DNA of 38,737 nucleotides, taken from NCBI GenBank assembly GCA_023412495.1, contig JAEYNP010000002.1:1-38737 (forward strand), in the 5' to 3' direction. Of this stretch, positions 24,759-33,755 are shown one piece after another; position 1 is the stretch's first letter, and each line of letters begins with the position of its first letter. Both the position numbers and the translations under genes were made by a program. This DNA is from Pseudomonadota bacterium. GTDB taxonomy: Bacteria; Desulfobacterota; Desulfobulbia; Desulfobulbales; Desulfocapsaceae. The notes beneath the pieces were generated by a model. The model was not told the DNA's origin. It was given only the letters and a program-made list of their open reading frames with translations, and ran no database searches.

Positions 24759-26381
24759 TCATGCCGTTCTTTCGGCAACGGCGGCAAGAACCTCGGCGCA
24801 TTTCATCCCAGCCCGGCCAAGCAGCAGGTCAGCCTCGGCCAGGACTTCCTTCTTGTACTCTTCATCCTCCATCTCGCGCATGTTGATCAGGACATTCTGG
24901 TATGCCCCCCAGATCCCGGTCTCCAGAGCCCGTGCCCCGACCTGGATGTCCGACGCAGAGGCGGGATTGCCGTGGCGGGCGACCGTGAGCAGCGCCTCCC
25001 AGCCACTGTCGGAAAGTCGCATGGTGGTCAGCGGAACCTGGATGGCCTCCTTCAGCCCTTCCTGCATCTTGGCGTGGCGGGCCGCCCGCTCCTCCTCCGT
25101 CGCCTTCGGCATCCGCAATCCCTCCATATAGAGATTGAAAGCAGAGGTGTCGGCGTCGATCATCGGGATCAGGCGACGGGTGAGATCGTGGAGATGCGGA
25201 ATGATCTTCTCCAGATGTGCCTGCTCGGCCTCGAATTTGCGTACCCCGTGGGTGAGTTTGGCCACCATCGCGCCCAGGGCCACGCCGATGGCCCCGATCG
25301 CCGCCGAGGCCGAGCCGCCGCCCGGGGCGGAGGACCGGGCGCCGATCTCCTCGATGAAGCCACGCACGGTCATCCCGGCCAGGGGCTCAACGGGCGGTTC
25401 GGCGACCTTGTACTCGATGATCTTCTCCCGCGGATCGAAATGGGCGACAGAACTGAGCCCCAGCCGATCGACGACCAGGCGAACCTTCTGGTCCTCCTCG
25501 TAGACGAAGAGTTTTTCCTTGTCGATGTAATAGTCGGCGGCCATGAGAAGGGCCTCGAGCGGCACGAGCCCGACGATTTCCGAGCCAGTCACGGCCACCT
25601 TCAGGGCCTGGGCCTCCTTTTTCACCTCCTCGAACAGGACATGGATCGGCGTCACCCGGTAGTCGAGGAGATTGACCGTCACCTGGGCCAGGTTGTACTC
25701 CCTCACAAACCAGCCCATGCCCTTCACCGCCGGGAGCCGCCCGGGCTGGTCCTCGCCACGGCCGGCCTCCCGCAGGTTCAGGGCGATTCGGTGGGCCTGA
25801 TTGGGGGTGCCGAGGATGTTGACGTTATAGGCGATAAGGAAATTCCGCGCCCCGGTGGCGGTGATCCCCCATTTGGGCATGAATTCCGCCGGCCCGTAGT
25901 CCGGCCGCCATTTCGGATCCTTCAGCCGCGCTGGCAGACCCTCGTATTCCCCCTGGCGCAGATCCGGCAGCCGGCGGCGATAGTCGAGGACCGCGGCTGC
26001 CTCGTAGAGATAGAAGGCCACGCCCAGCTCCGCCGCCGCCCGCTCCGCGAATTTTTTGGCAATCTCGACACACTCCTCCATGCTGACGCCGGTGACCGGC
26101 ACGAAGGGGCAGACATCCATCGCTCCGAAGCGCGGATGCTCGCCCTGATGGGTCCGCATGTCGATCCGCTCGGCCGCTACCCGGGCAGCCGCCAGCGCCC
26201 CCTCGACAACACTCTCCGGGTTGCCGACGAAGGTGTAGACGGTGCGATTGGTGGACCGGCCGGCATCGACATCGAGGAGGGTGCAGCCGCAGGTCTTCGC
26301 AATGGCTTCACCGATCGCGGCGATAGTCTCTTCGTTTCTGCCCTCGGAAAAATTCGGCACGCATTCGACTATTTTTTTCAT
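24759..26381 (-). CDS. ftcD: Bifunctional glutamate formimidoyltransferase / formimidotetrahydrofolate cyclodeaminase
   Basis: A 540-residue fusion that takes the formimino group of formiminoglutamate to tetrahydrofolate and then releases ammonia to form methenyl-THF. This is the last step of the folate-linked histidine pathway. The N-terminal transferase domain (about 1-300) shows ECVPNFSEGRN and HQGEHPRFGAMD, with the catalytic His at residue 82 as in the vertebrate enzyme. The C-terminal cyclodeaminase domain (about 345-535) shows SSAPGGGSASA and HGNPASASD. Many bacteria carry the two parts separately, so the fusion is informative. GGAG overlapping the hutI stop precedes the ATG, so it is coupled to hutI. 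Confidence 0.94.
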   Translation of the reverse strand: MKKIVECVPNFSEGRNEETIAAIGEAIAKTCGCTLLDVDAGRSTNRTVYTFVGNPESVVEGALAAARVAAERIDMRTHQGEHPRFGAMDVCPFVPVTGVSMEECVEIAKKFAERAAAELGVAFYLYEAAAVLDYRRRLPDLRQGEYEGLPARLKDPKWRPDYGPAEFMPKWGITATGARNFLIAYNVNILGTPNQAHRIALNLREAGRGEDQPGRLPAVKGMGWFVREYNLAQVTVNLLDYRVTPIHVLFEEVKKEAQALKVAVTGSEIVGLVPLEALLMAADYYIDKEKLFVYEEDQKVRLVVDRLGLSSVAHFDPREKIIEYKVAEPPVEPLAGMTVRGFIEEIGARSSAPGGGSASAAIGAIGVALGAMVAKLTHGVRKFEAEQAHLEKIIPHLHDLTRRLIPMIDADTSAFNLYMEGLRMPKATEEERAARHAKMQEGLKEAIQVPLTTMRLSDSGWEALLTVARHGNPASASDIQVGARALETGIWGAYQNVLINMREMEDEEYKKEVLAEADLLLGRAGMKCAEVLAAVAERTA

Positions 26382-26390
26382 CGTTTCTCC

Positions 26391-27653
26391 TCACAAGAGT
26401 TCCCTGATGACTTCAATTTTCCGCCCCCGTTTATACACGGCCGCGACCGGCGAGACCCCCGCATGGTAGGCGAGGATGGCCGGCGTCTCGCCGTCCAGCA
26501 GGAGGAAATCCGCCTGCTTGCCTACGTCGAGGCTACCCACCCTGTCCGCCATGCCGATGCCGTAGGCCGCATTCAAGGTGGCTCCGGTGAGGGCCTCGGC
26601 CGGCGTCAGCTGCATGTTGAGCACGGCGAGGCCGATGACAAAGGGCATCGACTCGGTGAAACTCGATCCCGGATTGCAGTCGGTGGCGAGCGCCACGGCA
26701 AGACCCTGCTCGATCATCGCTCTCGCCCTGGCGTAGGGTTTTCTGAGGCTGTAGGCGGTGGCCGGGAGAAGGATGGCGAGGGTCCCCGCTTCGGCCATCG
26801 CCGCCAGACCCTCGTCGCTGGCCGCGAGCAGATGATCCGCCGAGACGGCGGTGAGTTCCGCGGCAAGTCCAGCCCCTCCGAGATCGTGGACCTCGTCGGC
26901 ATGAAGCTTCACGCCGAAGCCCATGGCCGCAGCGGCCGCAAGCAACCTACGGCTGTCGGCGACGGAGAAGACGCCTTCCTCGCAGAAGACATCGCAGAAT
27001 CTTGCGACGCCCTGGCGGCGGACTTCCGGCAGCATCTCCTCGATAATCAGGTCGATGAAGCCCCCGGGATTATCACGGTAGGCGGACGGCACGGCATGGG
27101 CGCCGAGAAAGGTGGCGACGACGTCGGCAGGGCCGGTCTGCGACACCCGGTGGATCACCCGCAGCATCTTCAACTCGTTTTCGGTATCGAGACCGTAGCC
27201 GCTCTTGATCTCCAGCGTGGTAGTGCCAAGGTGCAAGGCGGTTAACATGCGCCGCAAGGTCTTTGCGTACAGTTCCTCCTCATTCGCGGCGGCCAGCGAG
27301 CGGACCGAGGAGAGGATCCCACCCCCCCGGCGGAGGATCTCGAGGTAGGGTGTGCCCGAAAGGCGCAGGGCGAATTCTGCCTCGCGCAGTTCGGCAAAGC
27401 ACATATGGGTGTGGGGGTCGACGAAGCCCGGCACCAGGCAGCGGCCGCCGCAGTCGGTTTCGACGAGGGTCTCGGCGGGGCTGACCATCGCCATCACCTC
27501 CGCTTCATCGCCCAGAGCGACGATCAGGCCATTTTGCACCAGGAGCGCCCCCTGCGGATAGTTGGCCAGCTCGCCCTGGGCCTGCCCAGCCCGCGGCCGC
27601 CCTTTGTCCACCGGCGAATAGATCCGCGCATTGCGGAAGAGTTGTCGCGACAT
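26391..27653 (-). CDS. hutI: Imidazolonepropionase
   Basis: A 420-residue metal-dependent amidohydrolase opening imidazolonepropionate to formiminoglutamate, the third histidine-degradation step. Metal site DPHTHMCFAE, substrate region GGGILSSVRS, KSGYGLDTENELKML, KLHADE and the catalytic Asp in ATDCNPGSS are all present. GGAGG lies just upstream of the ATG at 27653, 13 bp after the hutU stop; an upstream in-frame ATG at 27719 would lie inside hutU. The gene is in the hutU-hutI-ftcD operon. Confidence 0.95.
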   Translation of the reverse strand: MSRQLFRNARIYSPVDKGRPRAGQAQGELANYPQGALLVQNGLIVALGDEAEVMAMVSPAETLVETDCGGRCLVPGFVDPHTHMCFAELREAEFALRLSGTPYLEILRRGGGILSSVRSLAAANEEELYAKTLRRMLTALHLGTTTLEIKSGYGLDTENELKMLRVIHRVSQTGPADVVATFLGAHAVPSAYRDNPGGFIDLIIEEMLPEVRRQGVARFCDVFCEEGVFSVADSRRLLAAAAAMGFGVKLHADEVHDLGGAGLAAELTAVSADHLLAASDEGLAAMAEAGTLAILLPATAYSLRKPYARARAMIEQGLAVALATDCNPGSSFTESMPFVIGLAVLNMQLTPAEALTGATLNAAYGIGMADRVGSLDVGKQADFLLLDGETPAILAYHAGVSPVAAVYKRGRKIEVIRELL

Positions 27654-27666
27654 GGAGTCCTCCCCC

Positions 27667-29697
27667 TCACTGGTTTTCGGCAAAAACCTTGGCCACCGCC
27701 CCGGCCACCAGTTCCTCATCGGTCTGGTAGGGAATGGTGATTTGATCGCCGCCCGAGTTTTCCCTGTTGTAGGCCATGGCCACCTCCATGGCGTTTTCGT
27801 TCCGAGCCCAGTTGCGCCGGGCCACGCCGCCCATGACGTCCCAGGACATGGCGGAGCAGAGTATCTCGTTGACCCTGCCGCTGCCGTCTAACACCATGCC
27901 GAAGCCGCCGTTGACGGCCTTGCCGATCCCGGTGCCGCCGCCGTTGTGCAGGGCGACCAGCGACATGCCCCGGGCGGCGTTGCCGGCGAAGCAGTGGGTT
28001 GCCATGTCGGCGCAGACATTGCTGCCGTCGCGGATGTTGGCGGTTTCCCGGAAGGGCGAGTCGGTGCCGCCGGGATCGTGGTGATCGCGGCCGAGCATGA
28101 TCGGGCCCACCTCGCCCCTGCGCACCATCTCGTTGAACTTCAAGGCAATGGCCGTCCGGCCCTTGGCGTCGGAGTAGAGGATGCGGGCCTGGCTGCCCAC
28201 CACCAGCCGGTTTTTCTCGGCATCGCGGATCCAGATGTAATTGTCGCGGTCCTCTGCCCGGCGTTTGGGATCGATGCAGGACATGGCCGCAAGATCGGTT
28301 TTATGCAGATCATCCGGGAATCCGCTGAGGCACACCCAGCGGAACGGTCCGTAGCCGTAGTCGAAGATCGGCCCCATAATGTCCTCGAAGTAGGAGGGGA
28401 AGATGAATCCGTCCTTGGCGTCGATGCCATTCCTAGCTATTTCCTGCACCCCGGCATCGAAGACCGCCTTCAGGAAGGCATTGCCGTAATCGAAGAAGAA
28501 GGCGCCCTGGCCGACGAGAGTCTTTATCGCCTGGTAGTGGCGGCGCAGGCTCGCATCCACCAGCTGCCGGAATTTCGCCCGGTCGGCGGCGAGCAGCCGG
28601 GTGCGCTCGGCGAAGTCGATGCCCTGCGGGCAGTAGCCGCCGTCATAGACCACATGGCAGGAGGTCTGGTCGGAGAGGAGATCAACCGGGAAACGCCGGG
28701 CGGCGAGAAATTCCAGCAGATCGACCACATTGCCGTGGTAAGCAATCGAGGTGTTTGTTTTCTCGGCCTTGGCTCTCTCGGCCAGTACGACAATCTCCCC
28801 CAGGTCACTCGAAACCACGTCCACCCAGCCCTGGCGGTGACGGGTCTCGATCCGCGAGGAGTCAACCTCGGCGGTGATCGACACCGCCCCGGCGATCTTG
28901 GCGGCCTTGGGCTGCGCGCCGCTCATCCCGCCGAGGCCCGAAGAGACGAAGAGCAGGCCGGCAAGGTCGCCGTCCGCTGCCACCCCGCACATTTTGCGCC
29001 CGCCATTCAACAGCGTGTTGTAGGTGCCGTGGACAATCCCCTGCGGGCCAATGTACATCCAACCGCCGGCGGTCATCTGGCCGTAGGAGGAGACCCCCAT
29101 CTGGGCGGCGATCTCCCAGTCGTCCGGGTTGTCGTAGAGCCCGACCATCAGGCCGTTGGTGATGATCACCCGCGGCTGGTCCGGGCTCGACTTGAAGAGC
29201 CCCAATGGATGGCCGGACTGCATGACCAGAGTCTGGTCATCGGTCAGCGCCTGCAGGTATTTTTTGATCAGCCGCAGCTGCATCCAGTTCTGGCAGACGC
29301 TGCCGGTCTCGCCGTAGGTCACCAGCTCGTAGGGGTAGAGGGCCACCTCGAAGTCGAGGTTGTTGTCGATCATCAGCTGAAATGCTTTACCAGCCAGGCA
29401 ATTGCCTCGATACTCGTCGATGGGTTTCGCCTTGATCCTCCCATGGGGACGGAAGCGATAGCCGTAGATCCGGCCGCGGGTCCGCAGCTCCTCGAGAAAC
29501 TCCGGGATGAGCAGCGCATGGTGGTGCTCCGGGATGTAGCGGAGGGCGTTCTTCAACGCCGTCTCGGTCTGGCTCCTGGTCAGGCGGAAGCCGCGGTCCG
29601 GCGCCCGCCTGATGCCCGGCACAAACTCTTCCCGCTCCGGCAGTTCATCGTCCAGCCGGATCCTCATCGCCCCGGCTATCTCGCTGTTACTCCACAT
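27667..29697 (-). CDS. hutU: Urocanate hydratase, long form
   Basis: A 676-residue NAD+-dependent urocanase, the second step of histidine degradation. Typical segments include MQSGHPLGLFKSS, GLMVGLYDN, YGQMTAGGWMYIGPQGIVHGTYNT, and a C-terminal core with HNGGGTGIGKAVNGG. It is about 120 residues longer than the Pseudomonas enzyme (about 555) and belongs to the longer subgroup seen in some anaerobes. The ATG at 29697 is well supported: AAAGGAG lies seven bases upstream, and a start at 29814 would lie across a REP-like hairpin. It heads the minus-strand hut operon. Confidence 0.95.
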   Translation of the reverse strand: MWSNSEIAGAMRIRLDDELPEREEFVPGIRRAPDRGFRLTRSQTETALKNALRYIPEHHHALLIPEFLEELRTRGRIYGYRFRPHGRIKAKPIDEYRGNCLAGKAFQLMIDNNLDFEVALYPYELVTYGETGSVCQNWMQLRLIKKYLQALTDDQTLVMQSGHPLGLFKSSPDQPRVIITNGLMVGLYDNPDDWEIAAQMGVSSYGQMTAGGWMYIGPQGIVHGTYNTLLNGGRKMCGVAADGDLAGLLFVSSGLGGMSGAQPKAAKIAGAVSITAEVDSSRIETRHRQGWVDVVSSDLGEIVVLAERAKAEKTNTSIAYHGNVVDLLEFLAARRFPVDLLSDQTSCHVVYDGGYCPQGIDFAERTRLLAADRAKFRQLVDASLRRHYQAIKTLVGQGAFFFDYGNAFLKAVFDAGVQEIARNGIDAKDGFIFPSYFEDIMGPIFDYGYGPFRWVCLSGFPDDLHKTDLAAMSCIDPKRRAEDRDNYIWIRDAEKNRLVVGSQARILYSDAKGRTAIALKFNEMVRRGEVGPIMLGRDHHDPGGTDSPFRETANIRDGSNVCADMATHCFAGNAARGMSLVALHNGGGTGIGKAVNGGFGMVLDGSGRVNEILCSAMSWDVMGGVARRNWARNENAMEVAMAYNRENSGGDQITIPYQTDEELVAGAVAKVFAENQ

Positions 29698-29716
29698 TGT
29701 TCGCTCCTTTGTTATT

Positions 29717-29739
29717 GTAGGGTGCGCGCTCCGCGCACC
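29717..29739. repeat. REP-like hairpin in the hutU leader
   Basis: GTAG followed by GGTGCGCG-CTC-CGCGCACC, an 8-bp GC-only-rich stem just upstream of the hutU Shine-Dalgarno sequence. It has the same GTAGG-plus-stem layout as the pair at 2170-2275. Confidence 0.6.
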
Positions 29740-29888
29740 AACATGGGCAGCCGGCGAGGTTTTATTCGGTCCAACGAGACGAGAGTGGGATGCAGGAGTG
29801 CACCCCGCCGGCAATGTTCATGTTTAGGTTAGTATAGGCATCATTGATATTTCATAGAAGAGTCTTACAAAACTCTACCATGCCATAT

Positions 29889-29900
29889 TTGTATATACAA
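29889..29900. promoter_or_regulatory. HutC-type operator 1
   Basis: Perfect palindrome TTGTATATACAA, which matches the TGTA-N-TACA type of site bound by GntR-family HutC repressors. It overlaps the predicted -10 of the hutU promoter (minus strand). Confidence 0.65.
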
Positions 29901-29919
29901 GTTATTTTCTTATAGACAA
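29892..29919 (-). promoter_or_regulatory. Candidate promoter of hutU-hutI-ftcD
   Basis: On the minus strand TTGTCT (29919-29914), 16 bases, then TATATA (29897-29892) as -10 lying within operator 1. Confidence 0.4.
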
Positions 29920-29941
29920 TTGTTGTTGATTTACCCATAAT
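29913..29941 (+). promoter_or_regulatory. Candidate sigma70 promoter of hutH-hutC
   Basis: TAGACA (29913-29918), exactly 17 bases, then CATAAT (29936-29941): five of six matches in each box. Operator 2 abuts the -10 directly downstream, where a bound repressor would block initiation. Confidence 0.6.
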
Positions 29942-29952
29942 TGTATATACAT
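29941..29952. promoter_or_regulatory. HutC-type operator 2
   Basis: TTGTATATACAT, an 11-of-12 match to operator 1, centred 52 bp away (about five helical turns). It overlaps the downstream edge of the predicted hutH -10. Confidence 0.65.
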
Positions 29953-30030
29953 TTTGGACGTAACAGATCCACGCCAGGCCCTGAGGCCGGACCAAACGGC
30001 GGAGATTCCCAGAAAGGAGCGAGGAAAGAC

Positions 30031-31575
30031 ATGACCACCGAGATACTCATCCACCCCGGCAAACTCACCCTGGCGCAGCTGCGCACGATCGCCAGACAAC
30101 CTGTCACCGTGCAGCTGTCGTCCGACTGCCGGGCCGCTATCGACAACGCGGTGCGGACGGTGAAGAATCTCATCGACCAGGGCCGGGTGATCTACGGCAT
30201 CAATACCGGCTTCGGCCTTTTGGCCCGGACCATCATCCCGAACGACGAACTGGAGCACCTGCAGCGCGCCATCGTCCTCTCCCATGCCGCTGGGGTAGGC
30301 GACTTCATGAAAGAGTCCACGGTGCGGCTGATGATGGTTCTCAAGATCAACTCCCTGGCGCGCGGCTACTCGGGGATCCGCTACGAGGTGATCGACTCCC
30401 TCGTCCGGCTGGTGAACGCCGGGGTCTATCCCTGCATCCCGGAGAAGGGCTCGGTGGGGGCTTCGGGGGATCTCGCGCCGCTCGCCCACATGAGTACGGT
30501 ACTGCTGGGCGAAGGGGAGGTGTTCCACGAAGGCAGGCGGCTGCCCGGCGCGGAAGGACTGCGCATCGCCGGACTCGCCCCGATCACCCTCGGTCCGAAG
30601 GAGGGGTTGGCGCTGCTGAACGGTACCCAGGCATCCACCGCCTTCGCCCTGGAAGGGCTCTTCGCCGCCGAGGATCTCTTTGCCGCGGCGCTGGTCTCCG
30701 GCAGCCTCAGTGTCGATGCGGCGCTCGGCAGCAGGCGACCCTTCGATCCGCTCATCCACGAGGTGCGGGGCCACCGGGCCCAGATCGACGCGGCCGCCGC
30801 ATATCGGCATCTGCTTACCCACAGCGAAATCGAGATCTCCCACAAGGATTGCGAGGCGGTCCAGGATCCCTACTCCCTGCGCTGCCAGCCCCAGGTGATG
30901 GGCGCTTGCCTGAACCAGATCCGCGACGCGGCGGCGGTGATCGTCACCGAATCAAACGCCGTGTCCGACAACCCGCTGGTCTTCGCGAGAGAAAACGACA
31001 TCATGTCCGGCGGCAACTTCCATGCCGAGCCGGTAGCCATGGCTGCCGACAACCTGGCCCTGGCCATCGCCGAGATCGGGGCGCTCTCCGAGCGGCGGAT
31101 GGCGCTGTTGATCGACACCCACATGTCGAAGCTGCCGCCCTTTCTGGTCGAGAAAGGCGGTCTCAACTCCGGCTTCATGATCGCCCAGGTTACCGCAGCT
31201 GCCCTCGCCAGCGAGAACAAATCGCTCGCCCATCCTGCGTCGGTGGACAGCCTGCCGACCTCCGCCAACCAGGAGGACCATGTCTCCATGGCCACCTTCG
31301 CCGCACGGCGACTCCTCGAGATGGCCGACAATACCGCGGGGGTTCTGGCTATCGAGCTGCTGGCCGCCTGCCAGGGCCTCGATTTCCGTCGCCCCCTGAA
31401 ATCCTCGCCGCTGCTCGAGGAGGCCAGGGCCAGGGTCCGGGAGGTGGTGGCTTTCTACGATCAGGACCGCTATTTCGCCCCGGACATCAGGAAGGCCCAG
31501 GACCTTATCCAGAAAGGGACCTTTAACCGCCTGATCGTGAGTGACCTCCTGCCGAGTTTCGGGATTACGGGATGA
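30031..31575 (+). CDS. hutH: Histidine ammonia-lyase
   Basis: A 514-residue lyase converting histidine to urocanate, the first step of the pathway. The Ala-Ser-Gly triad that forms the MIO cofactor is at residues 144-146 in [14 protein letters not shown]. Other signatures are YGINTGFG (catalytic Tyr55), [11 protein letters not shown] and NPLVF. The ATG at 30031 follows AAAGGAG and GAGGA; an in-frame start at 29941 would lie in the operator and is rejected. The stop overlaps the hutC start (ATGA). Confidence 0.96.
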   Translation: MTTEILIHPGKLTLAQLRTIARQPVTVQLSSDCRAAIDNAVRTVKNLIDQGRVIYGINTGFGLLARTIIPNDELEHLQRAIVLSHAAGVGDFMKESTVRLMMVLKINSLARGYSGIRYEVIDSLVRLVNAGVYPCIPEKGSVGASGDLAPLAHMSTVLLGEGEVFHEGRRLPGAEGLRIAGLAPITLGPKEGLALLNGTQASTAFALEGLFAAEDLFAAALVSGSLSVDAALGSRRPFDPLIHEVRGHRAQIDAAAAYRHLLTHSEIEISHKDCEAVQDPYSLRCQPQVMGACLNQIRDAAAVIVTESNAVSDNPLVFARENDIMSGGNFHAEPVAMAADNLALAIAEIGALSERRMALLIDTHMSKLPPFLVEKGGLNSGFMIAQVTAAALASENKSLAHPASVDSLPTSANQEDHVSMATFAARRLLEMADNTAGVLAIELLAACQGLDFRRPLKSSPLLEEARARVREVVAFYDQDRYFAPDIRKAQDLIQKGTFNRLIVSDLLPSFGITG

Positions 31576-32330
31576 CAGTTATGCAAAAACAAGAACAGAA
31601 GCCGGACTTGCCCCTCTACCAGCAGGTCAAGGACCATATCCTCGACCGAATCAACAGCGGCGTCCTGCTCCCCGGCATGCGGATCGAATCGGAAGCCGAG
31701 CTGGTAGCATCCCTGAACGTCTCGCGGATGACCGTCAACCGTGCCCTGCGCGAACTGACCGCCGAGGGGCGGCTCAGCCGCCGGCAGGGCCAGGGGACCT
31801 TCGTGGCGGCGAGAAAGCCCCAGGCCGCCCTCTTCACCATCCAGTCCATCGCCGACGAGATCCGCGCCCGTGGCGGGTGCTACTCCTGCGTCGTCCACCT
31901 GCTGCAGGAAGAAAAGGCCCGGCCGGCATTGGCCGCCGAAATGGAACTCGCGCCCTATGCCCCGGTCTTCCACGCCATCCTCATCCACAAGGAGGACGAC
32001 GTGCCGATCCAGCTGGCCTGCCGCTACATCCGGCCGGAGATCGCCCCCCACTTCCTCGAACAGGATTTCACCAGGATCACGGACAGCGAATATCTCCTCT
32101 CCATCGCCCCGGTCTCCGCCATCGAGCATGTGGTCGAGGCCCTGATTCCCGAGCCCTGGATCAGGGATCTGCTGGAAATCAACGGCTCGGAGCCGTGCCT
32201 CGCTCTCCATCGCAAGACCTGGGTCGACGACAGGATCGCCACCAGCAGCACCTTCTATTCGCCGGGCTCCCGCTACACATTGGGCGGCAGGTTCACTCCA
32301 GTCTCCCCCGGTGGCATCGGACTCACGTAA
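31572..32330 (+). CDS. hutC: GntR-family histidine-utilisation repressor HutC
   Basis: A 252-residue regulator. The N-terminal winged helix-turn-helix (about residues 14-80) has [33 protein letters not shown] and [10 protein letters not shown]. The C-terminal UTRA ligand domain (about 95-240) ends YTLGGRFTP. In Pseudomonas and Klebsiella, HutC represses hut genes and responds to urocanate. Its ATG overlaps the hutH stop, so it is translated with hutH and probably controls itself. Two matching operators lie upstream of hutH. A second ATG at 31581 is possible. Confidence 0.93.
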   Translation: MTVMQKQEQKPDLPLYQQVKDHILDRINSGVLLPGMRIESEAELVASLNVSRMTVNRALRELTAEGRLSRRQGQGTFVAARKPQAALFTIQSIADEIRARGGCYSCVVHLLQEEKARPALAAEMELAPYAPVFHAILIHKEDDVPIQLACRYIRPEIAPHFLEQDFTRITDSEYLLSIAPVSAIEHVVEALIPEPWIRDLLEINGSEPCLALHRKTWVDDRIATSSTFYSPGSRYTLGGRFTPVSPGGIGLT

Positions 32331-32369
32331 TGCAAAGTCCATAGCTCAGGCTGCGCTATGGATTTTGCA
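32331..32369. terminator. Bidirectional hairpin between hutC and the Nudix gene
   Basis: A 15-bp stem: TGCAAAGTCCATAGC (32331-32345) pairs with GCTATGGATTTTGCA (32355-32369) with one G-U pair and a 9-nt loop. ACGTTTTC follows on the plus strand. It begins directly after the hutC stop and overlaps the last codons of the convergent Nudix gene. Confidence 0.65.
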
Positions 32370-32847
32370 ACGTTTTCGACAGATATTCGAGTTTTCGGCA
32401 CAGTTGTTCGAGAAACCCTAGCTGGCCTTTGGTGATTTTCTTCATCGCCTCCTCGATGGCAAACCAGCCCCCGCGGTCGACCTCCGGAAATTCGCATTGC
32501 TTTCCGGACCGCGGCGGCCATTCCATGGTAAAGGTGTTGCTGGTGATTGCAACCGGATCGCAGTCGCCTTGGAAGGCCCAGGCGCTGATCAGCTTCCGGC
32601 TAGGCTGCCGTAACGGATCAAGCGGGATGTAGGTGTCAGCCTCTGCCGCAAAGCCTGTCTCCTCGGTGAATTCCCGTCTCGCGACCTCGAAGGGCGACTC
32701 ATGCTCTTCATATTCTCCCTTGGGAATAGACCAGGCGCCCTCATCCTTTTTGGCCCAGAACGGGCCTCCGGGATGGACCAGGAGAACCTCAAGCTTCCCG
32801 TCCGAGTAGCGGAACATAATCAGGCCCGCGCTCTTTTTCCCCGCCAT
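32356..32847 (-). CDS. Nudix hydrolase
   Basis: A 163-residue pyrophosphohydrolase of the Nudix superfamily. The full Nudix box G-x5-E-x7-REFTEETGF occupies residues 44-66. AWSIPKGEYEEHESPFEVAR just before and within it is typical of MutT-like or diadenosine polyphosphate-type housecleaning enzymes. A CEFPEVDRGGWFAIEEA segment after the box is common in NTP-pyrophosphohydrolases annotated as MutT-like. The substrate cannot be assigned. It lies 18 bp downstream of the DsrE-like gene, so the two may share a transcript. Confidence 0.9.
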   Translation of the reverse strand: MAGKKSAGLIMFRYSDGKLEVLLVHPGGPFWAKKDEGAWSIPKGEYEEHESPFEVARREFTEETGFAAEADTYIPLDPLRQPSRKLISAWAFQGDCDPVAITSNTFTMEWPPRSGKQCEFPEVDRGGWFAIEEAMKKITKGQLGFLEQLCRKLEYLSKTLQNP

Positions 32848-32865
32848 TTTCTTTGCGCCGGAGCT

Positions 32866-33213
32866 TCAGAACGTAATAATCTCGAACCCCTGCTCCCGAT
32901 ACGCCGCCATTGCGGGATGGCCGGACATCCCTTCCAGAAGAGTCAGGCCCTGTTCACTGGCGGCCTCCAGCGTCCCCAGCTTGCCGGAGCACGCCTTGCA
33001 GACCCCTTCAACCAACCCCGTCTCGAGGGCCTTTTTCCACAAGCCGTTAAGGGGATTACCCGGCTTGACGAGTTCCGGAACTAGCTTCACCGAGGCCCCC
33101 TCCATGACGATTCTCGCTTCATGGTCCCTGGATCTCATGTCCAGGGCGTTCAGAAGCACGTGAATGAAACACATCGGGTCTCCGTTGAAAACGAACAAGG
33201 CGAATTTCTGCAT
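32866..33213 (-). CDS. DsrE-like cytoplasmic protein
   Basis: A 115-residue protein with the DsrE/DsrF-like alpha-beta layout: strand MQKFALFVFNGDP, then ALDMRSRDHEARIVMEGASVKLV, and a Cys pair C72/C75 in VEGVCKACSGKLG. DsrE-fold proteins act in sulfur transfer or as small redox or regulatory subunits, and the cysteines here fit such a role. The ATG at 33213 has AGGAG upstream; a start at 33258 would lie in the large palindrome upstream. No dsr or tus neighbours, so the function is open. Confidence 0.8.
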   Translation of the reverse strand: MQKFALFVFNGDPMCFIHVLLNALDMRSRDHEARIVMEGASVKLVPELVKPGNPLNGLWKKALETGLVEGVCKACSGKLGTLEAASEQGLTLLEGMSGHPAMAAYREQGFEIITF

Positions 33214-33238
33214 GGTGCTCTCCTGTCTTGGACAGTTG

Positions 33239-33273
33239 CTAGGAGTATGTCGGATCATCCGACAAACTCCTAG
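33239..33273. repeat. 35-bp near-perfect palindrome upstream of the DsrE-like gene
   Basis: CTAGGAGT pairs with ACTCCTAG at the ends and TGTCGGAT pairs with ATCCGACA inside, with one A-A mismatch and a single central C. It lies 25 bp before the DsrE-like start and 20 bp after the serpin remnant. It could be an operator, a cruciform or a REP copy; no T-tract is present. Confidence 0.6.
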
Positions 33274-33294
33274 GGTTGTTGGATCGGCAACCTG

Positions 33295-33750
33295 CTATTC
33301 TCCCGGCACGCTCGGATCGGCGAGCCTGCCCACGAAAAGGATGCTGCCGGTCTCGTTTTCCCGGATCAGGAAAACGAAGGGATGATCTGCCCGGAAGGTC
33401 GGCGGAGGCGGGGCCATCGCCGTCGGTCTCATGACCACGGCGGTCGCGGCTGCGGCTTCGGTCCCCTCCTCGTTCACATCCACGAAGGCCTGATGAATGG
33501 CGGCGCTGATGAACAGCCAGTTCGACCGGCCGTCCATGCCGGAGAAGTCGGCTTTGCTCCGCTGAAGGCATCGACCATGCCCATGGACACGAGAGTCCGG
33601 CCAAGATCGAATCTGCTTGTCGTCTTGAACTTCGGGAGATAGACGAAAACTTCCCGCCGGCTGAGAGTTGCATCCAGTCTTCATATGCTTCCACCATTTC
33701 AACCCGCTCAGCGAACCCCTGCGCCGCGGAACTACCGGGGAGCGCAGAAC
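33295..33750 (-). pseudogene. Serpin C-terminal remnant, truncated and frameshifted
   Basis: Translated across frames, the minus strand gives a serpin C-terminal third: VFVYLPKFKTTSRFDL, then SGMDGRSNWLFISAAIHQ, the inhibitory hinge VNEEGTEAAAATAVVM, and DHPFVFLIRENETGSILFVG before the stop at 33295. Two one-base deletions break it, near 33669 (after W-M, before T-L-S) and near 33557 (after FSG, before KADF). The 5' two thirds are missing: upstream sequence runs directly into the chemoreceptor gene at 33756. A functional serpin would be a suicide inhibitor of serine or cysteine proteases; this copy should be dead. Confidence 0.85.
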
Positions 33751-33755
33751 GATAC

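Larger units (their letters stand above)
29698..30030. promoter_or_regulatory. Divergent hutU/hutH control region
   Basis: 333 bp between divergent hut operons. It contains a REP-like hairpin (29717-29739), an AT-rich core with two operator-like palindromes (29889-29900 and 29941-29952) and back-to-back candidate promoters between them. Regulation by the HutC repressor encoded at 31572 is inferred. Confidence 0.7.

Noticed and set aside
24972..27245. 757-codon open frame on the plus strand
   Set aside because: Runs antisense through ftcD and hutI; such frames arise from GC-rich codon bias, and the protein is rich in Arg, Gly and His without family signatures.
27946..29832. 628-codon open frame on the plus strand
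   Set aside because: Antisense to hutU, with the same GC-driven origin and no recognisable motif.
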